The position numbers were made by a program, and so were the translations under genes. A stretch of DNA of 14,072 bases, from NCBI GenBank assembly GCA_014729945.1, contig WJJC01000065.1:1-14072 (forward strand). Reading direction: 5' to 3'. How positions within the stretch are numbered: position 1 is the first letter of the stretch; every line of letters begins with the position of its first letter. Source of the DNA: Candidatus Bathyarchaeota archaeon. GTDB taxonomy: Archaea > Thermoproteota > Bathyarchaeia > TCS64. The notes below the pieces were generated by a model. The model had not been told where the DNA came from and ran no database searches. It saw nothing but the letters and a program-made list of their open reading frames with translations. This document shows positions 6,416 to 13,263 of this stretch, piece after piece.

Positions 6416-7288
6416 ATGTATGGACGTAAATTCGTGGATAGATATCTAGAACTAAGTAGAGAGAAAAATAGTTTTCTATGCGTCGGCGTTGACCCTGCAA
6501 CTAGCAAGATGCGTGATAAATTCATTATACCTCTTGATTATTTGGAAGAAAAAGGGGAGTCAGAAGCTATCAAATCTTTTTGTCTAGCTATAATAAATGC
6601 CACAACACCCTATGCTCCGATAATTAAGCCGAACGCTCAGTTCTTGGTATATCTTTTAGGTTATTCAGGTCTTAAGGAGATTGTTGATAAAATCCATGAG
6701 GGAAATAGCCTTGCATTATTGGATATCAAGCTTAGTGATATAGGTAGTACCATTGAAGCTGGACTTTACTGGATTGATAGACTTGGGTTTGATGCTGTTA
6801 CTTTCAGCCCCTTCCCGGGGTATGAAAATGGGGTTGATGCTGTGTACAAATGGTGTGAAGATAAGCAGAAAGGTATCTTCGCACTATGTCGGATGAGCAA
6901 TCCAGGTACACATGATTATCAAAGCCGATTTATGGAAGGCGAACAATTCTATAAACGCTTAGCAAGAGACGCATTTGATCATGGGTCCAATGGATATGTA
7001 GTTGGATGCACTGCCAGTGAAGAACTACGTGAAATTAGATACATCATAGGCGAAGACACATTAATCCTCTCTCCCGGCCTTGGTGCACAAGGAGGCGATC
7101 CAGAGACTGCACTACGCTATGGTACAAATGCTAATGGAGAAGGATTGATTGTATCCTCCTCAAGAAGTATTAATTTCGCATACGAGACCTTGGGATGGAG
7201 TTTTAATAGATTTGCAGAAGCTGCTGGCCAAATGGCTAAGAGGAAGCGCGATGATTTGAACAGTATTCGAAAAAACTTGGTTAAATGA
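6416..7288 (+). CDS. pyrF: Orotidine 5'-phosphate decarboxylase (PyrF, long group-2-like form)
   Basis: PyrF decarboxylates OMP to UMP, the last step of de novo pyrimidine synthesis. The 290-residue length and N-terminus (FVDRYLELSREKNSFLCVGVDPA) fit the long group-2 type rather than the ~215-residue form common in archaea. Substrate-binding D26 in VGVDP and K71 in IIKPN are present. The catalytic Asp-Lys-Asp array is D103, K105 and D108 in LLDIKLSDIGST. Phosphate-binding elements appear as SPGLGAQGGD (219-228) and SSSR ending at R250. The active-site string DIKLSDIGST is intermediate between the typical DAKRGDIGNT of group 2 and the DLKLADIPNT of short archaeal enzymes. The promoter position suggests leaderless translation. 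Pyruvate oxidoreductase genes follow 55 bases downstream, but a TATA-like element lies between, so pyrF may be its own unit. Confidence 0.92.
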   Translation: MYGRKFVDRYLELSREKNSFLCVGVDPATSKMRDKFIIPLDYLEEKGESEAIKSFCLAIINATTPYAPIIKPNAQFLVYLLGYSGLKEIVDKIHEGNSLALLDIKLSDIGSTIEAGLYWIDRLGFDAVTFSPFPGYENGVDAVYKWCEDKQKGIFALCRMSNPGTHDYQSRFMEGEQFYKRLARDAFDHGSNGYVVGCTASEELREIRYIIGEDTLILSPGLGAQGGDPETALRYGTNANGEGLIVSSSRSINFAYETLGWSFNRFAEAAGQMAKRKRDDLNSIRKNLVK

Positions 7289-7302
7289 TATAACCGTAGG
7301 GG

Positions 7303-7312
7303 TTTAATATAT
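7303..7312 (+). promoter_or_regulatory. Probable TATA box of the por operon
   Basis: TTTAATATAT lies between pyrF and porC, centred about 36 bases before the porC start. It would start transcription near 7330-7335, close to the porC Shine-Dalgarno, so the leader is short. Confidence 0.45.
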
Positions 7313-7343
7313 CACAGGATAACGATATGAGAGGTTTAAACGG

Positions 7344-7904
7344 TTGACCACTAAGATATACGAGGTAAGGTTCCATGGCAGAGGCGGTCAAGGAGCTTGG
7401 ACTGCCTCCCTTCTTCTAGCTCAAGCAGGTCTAATTGAGGAGAAGAATATACAGAGTTTTCCTGCCTTTGGACCTGAACGTGCCGGGGCACCAATTACAG
7501 CCTTTACACGTATCAGCGATGAAAAGATTCAGTTGCATTCCAGTATTTATGAACCAGATACAGTAGTAGTTCTGGATCCAACACTACTAGGCCCAAGTGT
7601 TTCTGAAGGTATTAATGAAGACACGGTTCTTTTAGTAAACACTGAGAAATCAAGCAAAGAAGTACTTGATACACTAGGCTTAGAAAATATAGATACTTGG
7701 ACAGTGGATGCCACTACTCTGGCTATAGATATGCTTGGCAGACCTATAACAAATACTGCTATGCTAGGCTCCATTGTTAAAGCAACGGCAATAGTAAAAC
7801 TGGATAGTATTGTTCGGGTTGTAAAAGAACGGTTTGAAGGTAAGATTGGAGAGATGAATGCAGAACTTGTCAAGAAAGCATATGAGGAGGTAAAGCAAGG
7901 ATGA
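7344..7904 (+). CDS. porC: Pyruvate:ferredoxin oxidoreductase gamma subunit (PorC)
   Basis: This is the gamma subunit of the four-subunit archaeal pyruvate (2-oxoacid):ferredoxin oxidoreductase, which converts pyruvate and CoA to acetyl-CoA and CO2 and reduces ferredoxin. The 186 residues show the family's N-terminal signature RFHGRGGQGAWTASLLLAQAG, then the conserved FPAFGPERAGAPITAFTRI. The start is TTG at 7344, supported by GAGAGGT at 7329-7335 with 8-base spacing; no in-frame ATG is suitably placed. A seven-codon out-of-frame ATG frame (7327-7347) overlaps the start. The stop overlaps the porD start as ATGA, so the operon is translationally coupled. Pyruvate is the likely substrate because of the gene set, but related 2-oxoacids cannot be excluded. 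Confidence 0.92.
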   Translation: MTTKIYEVRFHGRGGQGAWTASLLLAQAGLIEEKNIQSFPAFGPERAGAPITAFTRISDEKIQLHSSIYEPDTVVVLDPTLLGPSVSEGINEDTVLLVNTEKSSKEVLDTLGLENIDTWTVDATTLAIDMLGRPITNTAMLGSIVKATAIVKLDSIVRVVKERFEGKIGEMNAELVKKAYEEVKQG

Positions 7905-8173
7905 GTAAGAAAGAGTGGAGAGAACTTCCAAAGGGTGCTGTCAGCTACAAAAGTAGCGAAGAATACAAGACAGGTGACTGGGGAGTAGAAGCCCCAGAGA
8001 TAGATCGTGAAAAATGTACCAAATGTACTTTATGTCATTTTTATTGTCCTGAAGGAGCTATTAAAATGAGGGAAGATGGGTACACAGAAGTTGATCTTGA
8101 TTACTGCAAAGGCTGCGGTATATGTGCAAGTGAATGTCCAGTTAAATGCATTACAATGGTGAGGAAAAAATGA
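7901..8173 (+). CDS. porD: Pyruvate:ferredoxin oxidoreductase delta subunit, 2x[4Fe-4S] ferredoxin-like (PorD)
   Basis: The 90-residue delta subunit carries electrons from the TPP centre to external ferredoxin. Two complete ferredoxin motifs are visible: CTKCTLCHFYCP and CKGCGICASECP, each C-x2-C-x2-C-x3-C-P, for two [4Fe-4S] clusters. The N-terminal ~35 residues (KEWRELPKGAVSYKSSEEYKTGDWG) are the usual PorD extension. The ATG overlaps the porC stop by 4 bases, and the TGA overlaps the porA ATG. Confidence 0.94.
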   Translation: MSKKEWRELPKGAVSYKSSEEYKTGDWGVEAPEIDREKCTKCTLCHFYCPEGAIKMREDGYTEVDLDYCKGCGICASECPVKCITMVRKK

Positions 8174-9381
8174 ATCAAAAATTAATGGGATTAAACGGCG
8201 ATGAAGCAGTAGCATACGCGACAAAACAGGTAAACCCTGACGTAGTTGCTGCTTATCCAATCACTCCTCAAACAATAATTGTTGAGCGCTTTAGCGAATA
8301 TGTAGCAGATCGCGAAGTCGATACCGAGTTCGTAGCCGTAGAATCTGAGCATAGTGCCATGAGTTGTAGCGTCGGTGCATCAGCTGCAGGCGCAAGAGCT
8401 TTCACAGCTACAGCTGCAAACGGTTTGGCCTTAATGTGGGAAATAATCTACATTGCATCAAGCCTTAGATTACCCATTGTAATGGCGGTGGCAAACAGAG
8501 CACTTAGTGGACCTATAAACATCCACAATGATCACAGTGACTCAATGGGTGCTAGAGACAGCGGTTGGATACAAATCTACTGCGAGAACTCACAGGAAGT
8601 ATATGATGCCAGCATTGAGGCATGGAGAATGGCTGAACACTTAGATATACAGCTACCGGTTATGGTTTGCTTGGACGGTTTTACCTTAAGCCACACAATG
8701 GAAAACGTCATGACTCTACCAGACGAAAAGGTTAAAAAATTCGTAGGCGAACGACCATTCATTGAAGTAGAAGGCCACATGGGTAAAGGCGAGTTCAGAC
8801 TCAATCCTGAGATGCCTCTTACTATGGGGCCCCTAGATTTGCAGGATTTCTACTATGAGCATAAAATGCACCAAGTAGACGCTATGGAAAAAGCTCTGAA
8901 ACATATTAAAGAGATAGATTCTGAATGGGCTGAACTAAGTGGAAGAGAATACAATTATGTTGAACCCTATATGATGGAAGACGCAGAAGTAGCGTTAATA
9001 GGTATGGGATCCATGGTCGGAACCATACGCCATGTAGTCGACGAGCTAAGATCAGAGGGTGTAAAAGCTGGTATGATCAAGCTAAGGCTATTCAGACCAT
9101 TCCCTGCTGAAGACATAAAAAAGGCAGTAGGAAATGTTCCAGTCCTTGGAGTAATGGAGAAAGCCATCAGCTTTGGAGCACCCGCCAGTCCATTAATGGA
9201 GGAAATAATGGCTACCTATTATCATGACACCGAAAAACCCATGATGACAAACTTTGTAGTAGGATTAGGTGGAAGAGACGTATCACCAAATATGATACGA
9301 GAAGCTTTTGATAGCTTACAAAAAATAAAGGAAGCCGGAAAGGTGGAGAAACTAATGACATACATAGGGGTACGAGGGTGA
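8170..9381 (+). CDS. porA: Pyruvate:ferredoxin oxidoreductase alpha subunit (PorA)
   Basis: The 403-residue alpha subunit carries the pyrimidine-binding half of the TPP site and the CoA-facing domain II. Landmarks are the N-terminal GLNGDEAVAYATKQVNPDVV, the AYPITPQT loop, AVESEHSAMSCSVGASAAGA containing the conserved Glu/His region, and the C-terminal transketolase-type domain (VALIGMGSMVGTIRHVVDEL, LRLFRPFPAEDI, VMEKAISFG). The start at 8170 is chosen because it has GAGG six bases upstream and overlaps the porD stop as ATGA. A longer frame from 8146 would run 8 codons into porD and lacks such support. Alpha, beta, gamma and delta are all present in the order C-D-A-B. Confidence 0.94.
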   Translation: MNQKLMGLNGDEAVAYATKQVNPDVVAAYPITPQTIIVERFSEYVADREVDTEFVAVESEHSAMSCSVGASAAGARAFTATAANGLALMWEIIYIASSLRLPIVMAVANRALSGPINIHNDHSDSMGARDSGWIQIYCENSQEVYDASIEAWRMAEHLDIQLPVMVCLDGFTLSHTMENVMTLPDEKVKKFVGERPFIEVEGHMGKGEFRLNPEMPLTMGPLDLQDFYYEHKMHQVDAMEKALKHIKEIDSEWAELSGREYNYVEPYMMEDAEVALIGMGSMVGTIRHVVDELRSEGVKAGMIKLRLFRPFPAEDIKKAVGNVPVLGVMEKAISFGAPASPLMEEIMATYYHDTEKPMMTNFVVGLGGRDVSPNMIREAFDSLQKIKEAGKVEKLMTYIGVRG

Positions 9382-9386
9382 CTAAA

Positions 9387-10367
9387 ATGACTGAACGACT
9401 TACATTAAAAGAAGCATCAAAGATAGAAGATAAGCTAGCAAGCGGACATAGGTTATGTGCTGGATGTGCTCACCCTATAGTTGGTAGAATAATAATGAAG
9501 GCTGCAGCAGATATACCAACTATCGTAACAAACGCAACCGGTTGCCTTGAAGTCGCCACGACAATCTTCCCCTTCACCAGTTGGAAAGTACCCTGGCTTC
9601 ACAATGCCTTCGAAAACGCTGCTGCTAACGCAAGCGGTATTGAGGCAGCGTGGAAAGCCCATCGAAGAAGAGGTAATGGACCTTTATCACAATATGAGAG
9701 ACTAAATATAATCGCCTTCGGCGGTGACGGTGGAACATATGATATTGGGTTCCAGGCTCTATCCGGGGCACTTGAACGTGGGCACGACTTTACTTATATT
9801 CTAATGGATAACGAAGCCTACATGAATACCGGTATCCAGCGTAGTGGAGGTACACCGTTAGCAGCGAGCACAACAACGAGTCCAGCAGGAAAAGTTATTC
9901 CTGGAAAAATGGAGTGGAAAAAACCCATCGACGAAATAATGGTGGCACACGAGATACCCTACGTAGCAACGATGAGCCCAGCGTATCCTCAAGACGTGTT
10001 AGATAAAAGCAGAAAAGCATTCCACATGGATGGACCAAAATTCCTACACGCAATAATTCCCTGTACAAGGGGATGGAGGTATCCAACGGCAGATACTATA
10101 ACCATCGCTAGGTTAGCTACTCAGACGTGTATATTCCCTCTATACGAGGTCGAACGAGAGAAAGGACGACCCGTCTATAAGCTCAGCGCTGCAAGTGCAG
10201 CAATAGCTAGACGTCCAGATGCTAAGAAGCCTGTGGAGGAATACTTGAAGACACAGGGTAGATTTAGGCATCTATTTAGACCTGAAAAAGATGAGGAGCT
10301 AGTTCAAGCTATCCAAGATGGTATTGATCATCGCTGGGAGATACTTCTTGAGAAAGCTGGCCTCTAA
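9387..10367 (+). CDS. porB: Pyruvate:ferredoxin oxidoreductase beta subunit, TPP- and [4Fe-4S]-binding (PorB)
   Basis: The beta subunit binds thiamine diphosphate and one [4Fe-4S] cluster. From the ATG at 9387 it has 326 residues. An in-frame GTG at 9378, overlapping the porA stop, is the alternative and adds 3. ATG is preferred because GAGGGTGA ends 5 bases upstream. Cluster cysteines are in HRLCAGCAHP (C24, C27), NATGC (C53) and IIPC (C226). The TPP/Mg signature is FGGDGGTYDIG (GDG about 113-115) through LMDNEAYMNTGIQRSGG. TRGWRYPT and CIFPLYEVE are conserved C-terminal elements. This gene ends the operon and is followed by a T-rich stretch. Confidence 0.93.
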   Translation: MTERLTLKEASKIEDKLASGHRLCAGCAHPIVGRIIMKAAADIPTIVTNATGCLEVATTIFPFTSWKVPWLHNAFENAAANASGIEAAWKAHRRRGNGPLSQYERLNIIAFGGDGGTYDIGFQALSGALERGHDFTYILMDNEAYMNTGIQRSGGTPLAASTTTSPAGKVIPGKMEWKKPIDEIMVAHEIPYVATMSPAYPQDVLDKSRKAFHMDGPKFLHAIIPCTRGWRYPTADTITIARLATQTCIFPLYEVEREKGRPVYKLSAASAAIARRPDAKKPVEEYLKTQGRFRHLFRPEKDEELVQAIQDGIDHRWEILLEKAGL

Positions 10368-10369
10368 TA

Positions 10370-10404
10370 TTCTTTTATCTTTTTAAAAATATCCTTCTTT
10401 TAAT
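10370..10404 (+). terminator. T-rich transcription end of the por operon
   Basis: Several T runs (TTCTTTTATCTTTTT, then TTCTTTTAATT) start three bases after the porB stop, as expected for an archaeal oligo-T terminator. The remaining spacer to 10492 is AT-rich and holds only the promoter region of the next gene, with no further gene visible. Confidence 0.5.
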
Positions 10405-10492
10405 TCCCAAGAGATACAACTTAAATAAATGCATATGAAAACCGTTTTTTAGATTCGTGTGTTTTTCAAATCTTTCGATATAAGCAGTCCTG

Positions 10493-11311
10493 ATGAACGC
10501 CAAGAAGCTGGTTATCCTGACCCTGTTGATGCTCACAACCACCCAAACCATTTATGTTTCCCTCTGCGGGCATCCAAATAAATTAACATCAGCTTGGCTA
10601 ACCAATTCAGTTTACATAGACGGCGATGTAACCGACTCAAAAGAATGGATCGACGCGAATAGCATGGAACTAAAAATTGGCACTAACTATGGTAGAAGTC
10701 CACCTTTTCTTGAGACAGAAATCTGGGCAAAAAACGATATGACACACCTCTACTTGCTTTATAGAATAAAATATCCATTCACAGAATACGATCTAGACGA
10801 TAAGGCGTTCATCTATTATTTAATACCCGACACTAATGGAGGATACATTGTGTCAGACAAATCAGTTGTAGCACAACTGGGAGCTACTGAAGATCTCTTC
10901 AATTATACTGGTTCTTATTGGCAAAACGATTTGCCGGGTGGAGAGAATAATGTAGAAGGGAGGGGGCATTATGATGGATTATTCTACTGGTTTGAGATTA
11001 AGAAACCTCTTAACAGTGGAGATACTCGTGATTGGTTATTTGAACACGAAGAAAGTTATGGATACGCTAACTCCCCCATAGATATATCCGATCACCTATG
11101 CGAGGGGTTAATCGATGATAGTAAAGGATACAGTATTCAGACTTTTATACAAATCAAAATAGCGAAATCAACTCTAACAAACCATATCGCCGTAGGTGGA
11201 GAACTTGTCAATACCTCAAAACGAGAAATTCTGAAACAATTTATATATAAAATTTTAATTTATCTTGTAACATTGATAACCTGTATTGTAGTTATCAAAA
11301 AACTTCTCTGA
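10493..11311 (+). CDS. Secreted, C-terminally membrane-anchored protein with DOMON/CBM9-like beta-sandwich
   Basis: The 272-residue protein starts with a signal peptide (MNAKKLVILTLLMLTTTQTI, cleavage probably near residue 25). It ends with a membrane helix at about 249-271 (IYKILIYLVTLITCIVVIKK) and a short basic tail, so the body faces outside. The exported domain opens with VYIDGDVTDSKEWIDA and continues with ETEIWAKNDMTHLYLLYRIK. This is the pattern of the CBM9 / ethylbenzene-dehydrogenase-type DOMON beta-sandwich, which binds sugars or haem in other proteins. Several NxT/S sequons (NYTGS, NTSK) could be N-glycosylated. No catalytic residues or haem-ligand motif can be assigned, so ligand and role are unknown. 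It stands alone between the por terminator and the tRNA gene. Confidence 0.72.
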   Translation: MNAKKLVILTLLMLTTTQTIYVSLCGHPNKLTSAWLTNSVYIDGDVTDSKEWIDANSMELKIGTNYGRSPPFLETEIWAKNDMTHLYLLYRIKYPFTEYDLDDKAFIYYLIPDTNGGYIVSDKSVVAQLGATEDLFNYTGSYWQNDLPGGENNVEGRGHYDGLFYWFEIKKPLNSGDTRDWLFEHEESYGYANSPIDISDHLCEGLIDDSKGYSIQTFIQIKIAKSTLTNHIAVGGELVNTSKREILKQFIYKILIYLVTLITCIVVIKKLL

Positions 11312-11326
11312 ACCTATTAGAGTAAC

Positions 11327-11336
11327 ATATTTAATG
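11327..11336 (+). promoter_or_regulatory. Probable TATA box of tRNA-Ile
   Basis: ATATTTAATG centred about 32 bases before the tRNA 5' end places the transcription start a few bases upstream of the mature end, as usual for archaeal tRNA genes. Confidence 0.45.
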
Positions 11337-11362
11337 AAGATATGATATCAATGCTGTTGCGT

Positions 11363-11437
11363 GGGCCCGTGGCCTAGAATGGTTATGGCGTCTGACTGAT
11401 AATCAGAAGGTCCTGAGTTCAAATCTCAGCGGGCCCA
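11363..11437 (+). tRNA. tRNA-Ile (anticodon GAU)
   Basis: A complete 75-base cloverleaf can be drawn. The acceptor GGGCCCG (11363-11369) pairs with CGGGCCC (11430-11436), with discriminator A at 11437. The D stem is GCCT/TGGC with one T-T mismatch. The anticodon stem TCTGA/TCAGA encloses the loop CTGATAA with anticodon GAT at 11398-11400. The T stem CTGAG/CTCAG has loop TTCAAAT. CCA is not encoded and must be added after transcription, and there is no intron. Confidence 0.96.
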
Positions 11438-11641
11438 CTTAACATGTTTTATATATGTGTTAATATTGTATTGATGAAATACAATATAGTAAATTCATAG
11501 ATTATTATCAATATTATGTTATGTATGAATAAATACTTATTAACATGAATCTTTATTTTGTATTATACGTTGATAAAATTAAGCTCTATATTATTTCTAT
11601 CTAATAGAAACAAGGAACACATCTAAATACTACCGAACCTT
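11438..11641. other. AT-rich spacer with hairpins between tRNA-Ile and the four-Cys gene
   Basis: These 204 bases hold no plausible gene. Immediately after the tRNA is an imperfect dyad (11439-11463, TTAACATG against TGTGTTAA). It is followed at once by a perfect 10-base inverted repeat (11463-11487). Further right are scattered AT-rich words and the probable promoter of the next gene near 11615-11630. A TGATGA resembling a C box occurs in the hairpin loop, but no matching D box (CTGA) follows, so no C/D RNA is called. Confidence 0.4.
11463..11487. repeat. Perfect 10-base inverted repeat with 5-base loop
   Basis: ATATTGTATT (11463-11472) and its exact complement AATACAATAT (11478-11487) are separated by GATGA. 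This makes a strong stem-loop just downstream of the tRNA. It could end tRNA transcription, act as an operator, or form an RNA structure. Its AT content means chance origin is not excluded. Confidence 0.6.
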
Positions 11642-11908
11642 ATGTTTGAATCGGTGAAGAAACTGTCCACTCTATCAGAGGCTATCCAAGAGAAATTTAA
11701 TAAAAAGGACTGTCCCTTTATCCAAGACTGTAGTGTTCCCGTAACCAAGGACTTCTTCACCAGAGTCTGCAAATCCCCCGCTTATACTAACTGTCATCAT
11801 TTTGCAAAAAGAATGAACGAATTACAGACACCAATAGCTTGGTTACAGAAATTAGCGGTAGATCAATCAAAAGTTATGACAACAGATATTGATGCTACAC
11901 AAGCTTAA
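11642..11908 (+). CDS. Small four-cysteine protein upstream of flpA, unknown function
   Basis: I do not recognise a named family for this 88-residue protein. Its centre carries four cysteines, C24-x5-C30-x12-C43-x7-C51, in CPFIQDC, RVCKSPAYTNC and HHFAKRM, suggesting a small zinc or Fe-S site. Two neighbouring histidines (H52, H53) could also bind metal. N- and C-terminal parts are helical (VKKLSTLSEAIQEKF, TPIAWLQKLAVDQ) and the last ten residues look disordered. The start is the ATG at 11642 with no Shine-Dalgarno, consistent with a leaderless mRNA. flpA begins 33 bases later on the same strand, so co-transcription is likely and a link to RNA processing is possible but unproven. Confidence 0.68.
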   Translation: MFESVKKLSTLSEAIQEKFNKKDCPFIQDCSVPVTKDFFTRVCKSPAYTNCHHFAKRMNELQTPIAWLQKLAVDQSKVMTTDIDATQA

Positions 11909-11941
11909 ATCCGATGCCTGTTTTAACGTATTGATCCCTAG

Positions 11942-12622
11942 ATGCAGATAAAGGAAATATTCCCATCAATCTTCAAAACATTTCAGAATAACCAAGAAAT
12001 CTTAGTAACAAAAAACCTAACCCCTGGGATAAACTATTACGGAGAACCTGTTTTTAACATAAACAATATTGAATATAGAAGCTGGAATCCAACTCGAAGC
12101 AAATTAGGTGCTTTAATCATGAAAGACATCGATTATATGCCTATCAAGCCCGAGGGATGGGTTCTGTATCTAGGGGTCGCATCAGGAACAACTGTAAGCC
12201 ATGTATCCGATATAATCGGCGACAAGGGGCATGTCTGGGGCCTTGACTTCGCGCCTAGAGCTGTACGGGATCTGCTGGATAAAGTAACAAGATATCGCGA
12301 TAATATATCTCCAATATTAGGAGACGCTAGAAACCCTTCAAGTTATACTCCTTACGTACCTTTAGTGGACGTAATCTTTTCGGATGTTGCACAACCCGAT
12401 CAGGCAGAAATTATTGTCAGGAATGCAAAACATTTTATGAAAAAAGGAGGATACATGATGTTAACGGTAAAAGCTCGCAGTGTTGATGTTCGTGAAAACC
12501 CCAAAAAGGTATATGCTGATCAAGTGAAGATTATCGAAAAAGCAGGCTACGATGTACAGGATGTTATAGTTCTAGATCCTTTTGAGAAAGATCATGCCAT
12601 GGTGTTAGCTTCATCTGGTTAG
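11942..12622 (+). CDS. flpA: Fibrillarin-like rRNA/tRNA 2'-O-methyltransferase (FlpA)
   Basis: FlpA is the catalytic subunit of the archaeal C/D box RNP, which 2'-O-methylates rRNA and tRNA at sites chosen by guide RNAs, using S-adenosylmethionine and together with Nop5 and L7Ae. The 226 residues match the family's usual length. The N-terminal small beta domain includes NYYGEPVF and YRSWNPTRSKLGALI. The AdoMet motif I is LYLGVASGTT (75-84), D102 is in GLDFAP, D128 in LGDAR, D148 in SDVAQPDQ, and K167 in TVKARSVDV. In many archaea nop5 lies directly beside flpA. Here the upstream neighbour is the four-Cys gene, and downstream the gene converges on rnhB with a 59-base coding overlap. Confidence 0.95.
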   Translation: MQIKEIFPSIFKTFQNNQEILVTKNLTPGINYYGEPVFNINNIEYRSWNPTRSKLGALIMKDIDYMPIKPEGWVLYLGVASGTTVSHVSDIIGDKGHVWGLDFAPRAVRDLLDKVTRYRDNISPILGDARNPSSYTPYVPLVDVIFSDVAQPDQAEIIVRNAKHFMKKGGYMMLTVKARSVDVRENPKKVYADQVKIIEKAGYDVQDVIVLDPFEKDHAMVLASSG

Positions 12623-13256
12623 TAGTTTTCATGTATCTTTGAACTGTTACCCATGATTCTCTCATGTAGTCTGGGCATTCTTTATTCTCTCTGAAATATT
12701 CTTCAATATATTTCTGTGTGATACTATCACTTGCATATCCTGAATTGAAATCTCCATATTTTTCGCATAACTCCACTACTATTTTGTCTCTTCTTACTTT
12801 TGCTAGTATTGATGCTGCTCCCGTAGATAGATACCTATCATCGGCTTTTGGTTCACATATTATCTTCGGGTTGAATTTTAATACTGATTGTATTTGTTCT
12901 CTACACCTTACACTATTAACATCAGGTGGATCTAGTCGAACAATATCCGGTTTTAATTCACGGATAATTTTAGCCATTAACATTGTCTCAAGATAGTTTA
13001 ACCTTCTAAGGGGTTTACTTCTAAACACAACATGGTCAATTACCCGTGGGGGAACCTCAAGGAGAATGTATTCGATTGCTATATCTCGGATTTTTTTATC
13101 TAATTCAAACCTCTTTTTTGGAGAGAGCTTTTTAGAGTCCTTAACCCCTATTTCTTCTAGAACCGGGATTTTTTCTTCATCAAAAATAGCACCGGCTATT
13201 ACCATAGGGCCTATTACGCATCCTCTGCCTGCTTCATCAACACCTGCTACTCTCAT
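12564..13256 (-). CDS. rnhB: Ribonuclease HII
   Basis: RNase HII cuts the RNA strand of RNA/DNA hybrids and removes ribonucleotides from DNA. The 230-residue protein opens with the family signature GVDEAGRG (catalytic D7, E8). It has a third acidic position in RLDPPDV (D109) and a fourth in EPKADDRY (about D139), followed by the AASILAKVRRDK block. The tyrosine of the SGYASD loop matches the family's GSGYPSD motif. The start is ATG at 13256, 7 bases after the stop of the glycosyltransferase gene, so they share a transcript. The C-terminal ~20 residues are encoded antisense to the end of flpA; family members of 200-215 residues are common, so this tail is an extension beyond the core. Confidence 0.94.
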   Translation of the reverse strand: MRVAGVDEAGRGCVIGPMVIAGAIFDEEKIPVLEEIGVKDSKKLSPKKRFELDKKIRDIAIEYILLEVPPRVIDHVVFRSKPLRRLNYLETMLMAKIIRELKPDIVRLDPPDVNSVRCREQIQSVLKFNPKIICEPKADDRYLSTGAASILAKVRRDKIVVELCEKYGDFNSGYASDSITQKYIEEYFRENKECPDYMRESWVTVQRYMKTTNQMKLTPWHDLSQKDLEL

Positions 13257-13263
13257 CGGGGCA

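Noticed and set aside
6354..6500. N-terminal extension of the coiled-coil protein up to 6500
   Set aside because: It would overlap the first 85 bases of pyrF on the other strand. A good AAGGAG site and ATG at 6353 define a shorter, better start.
10488..10530. C/D box guide RNA suggested by TGATGA at 10490 and CTGA at 10515
   Set aside because: The second half lacks a D box, and the stretch is the signal-peptide coding start of the exported protein, so the motifs are probably coincidence.
11463..11490. C box (TGATGA) in the hairpin downstream of tRNA-Ile as part of a C/D RNA
   Set aside because: No CTGA D or D' box follows within the required distance.
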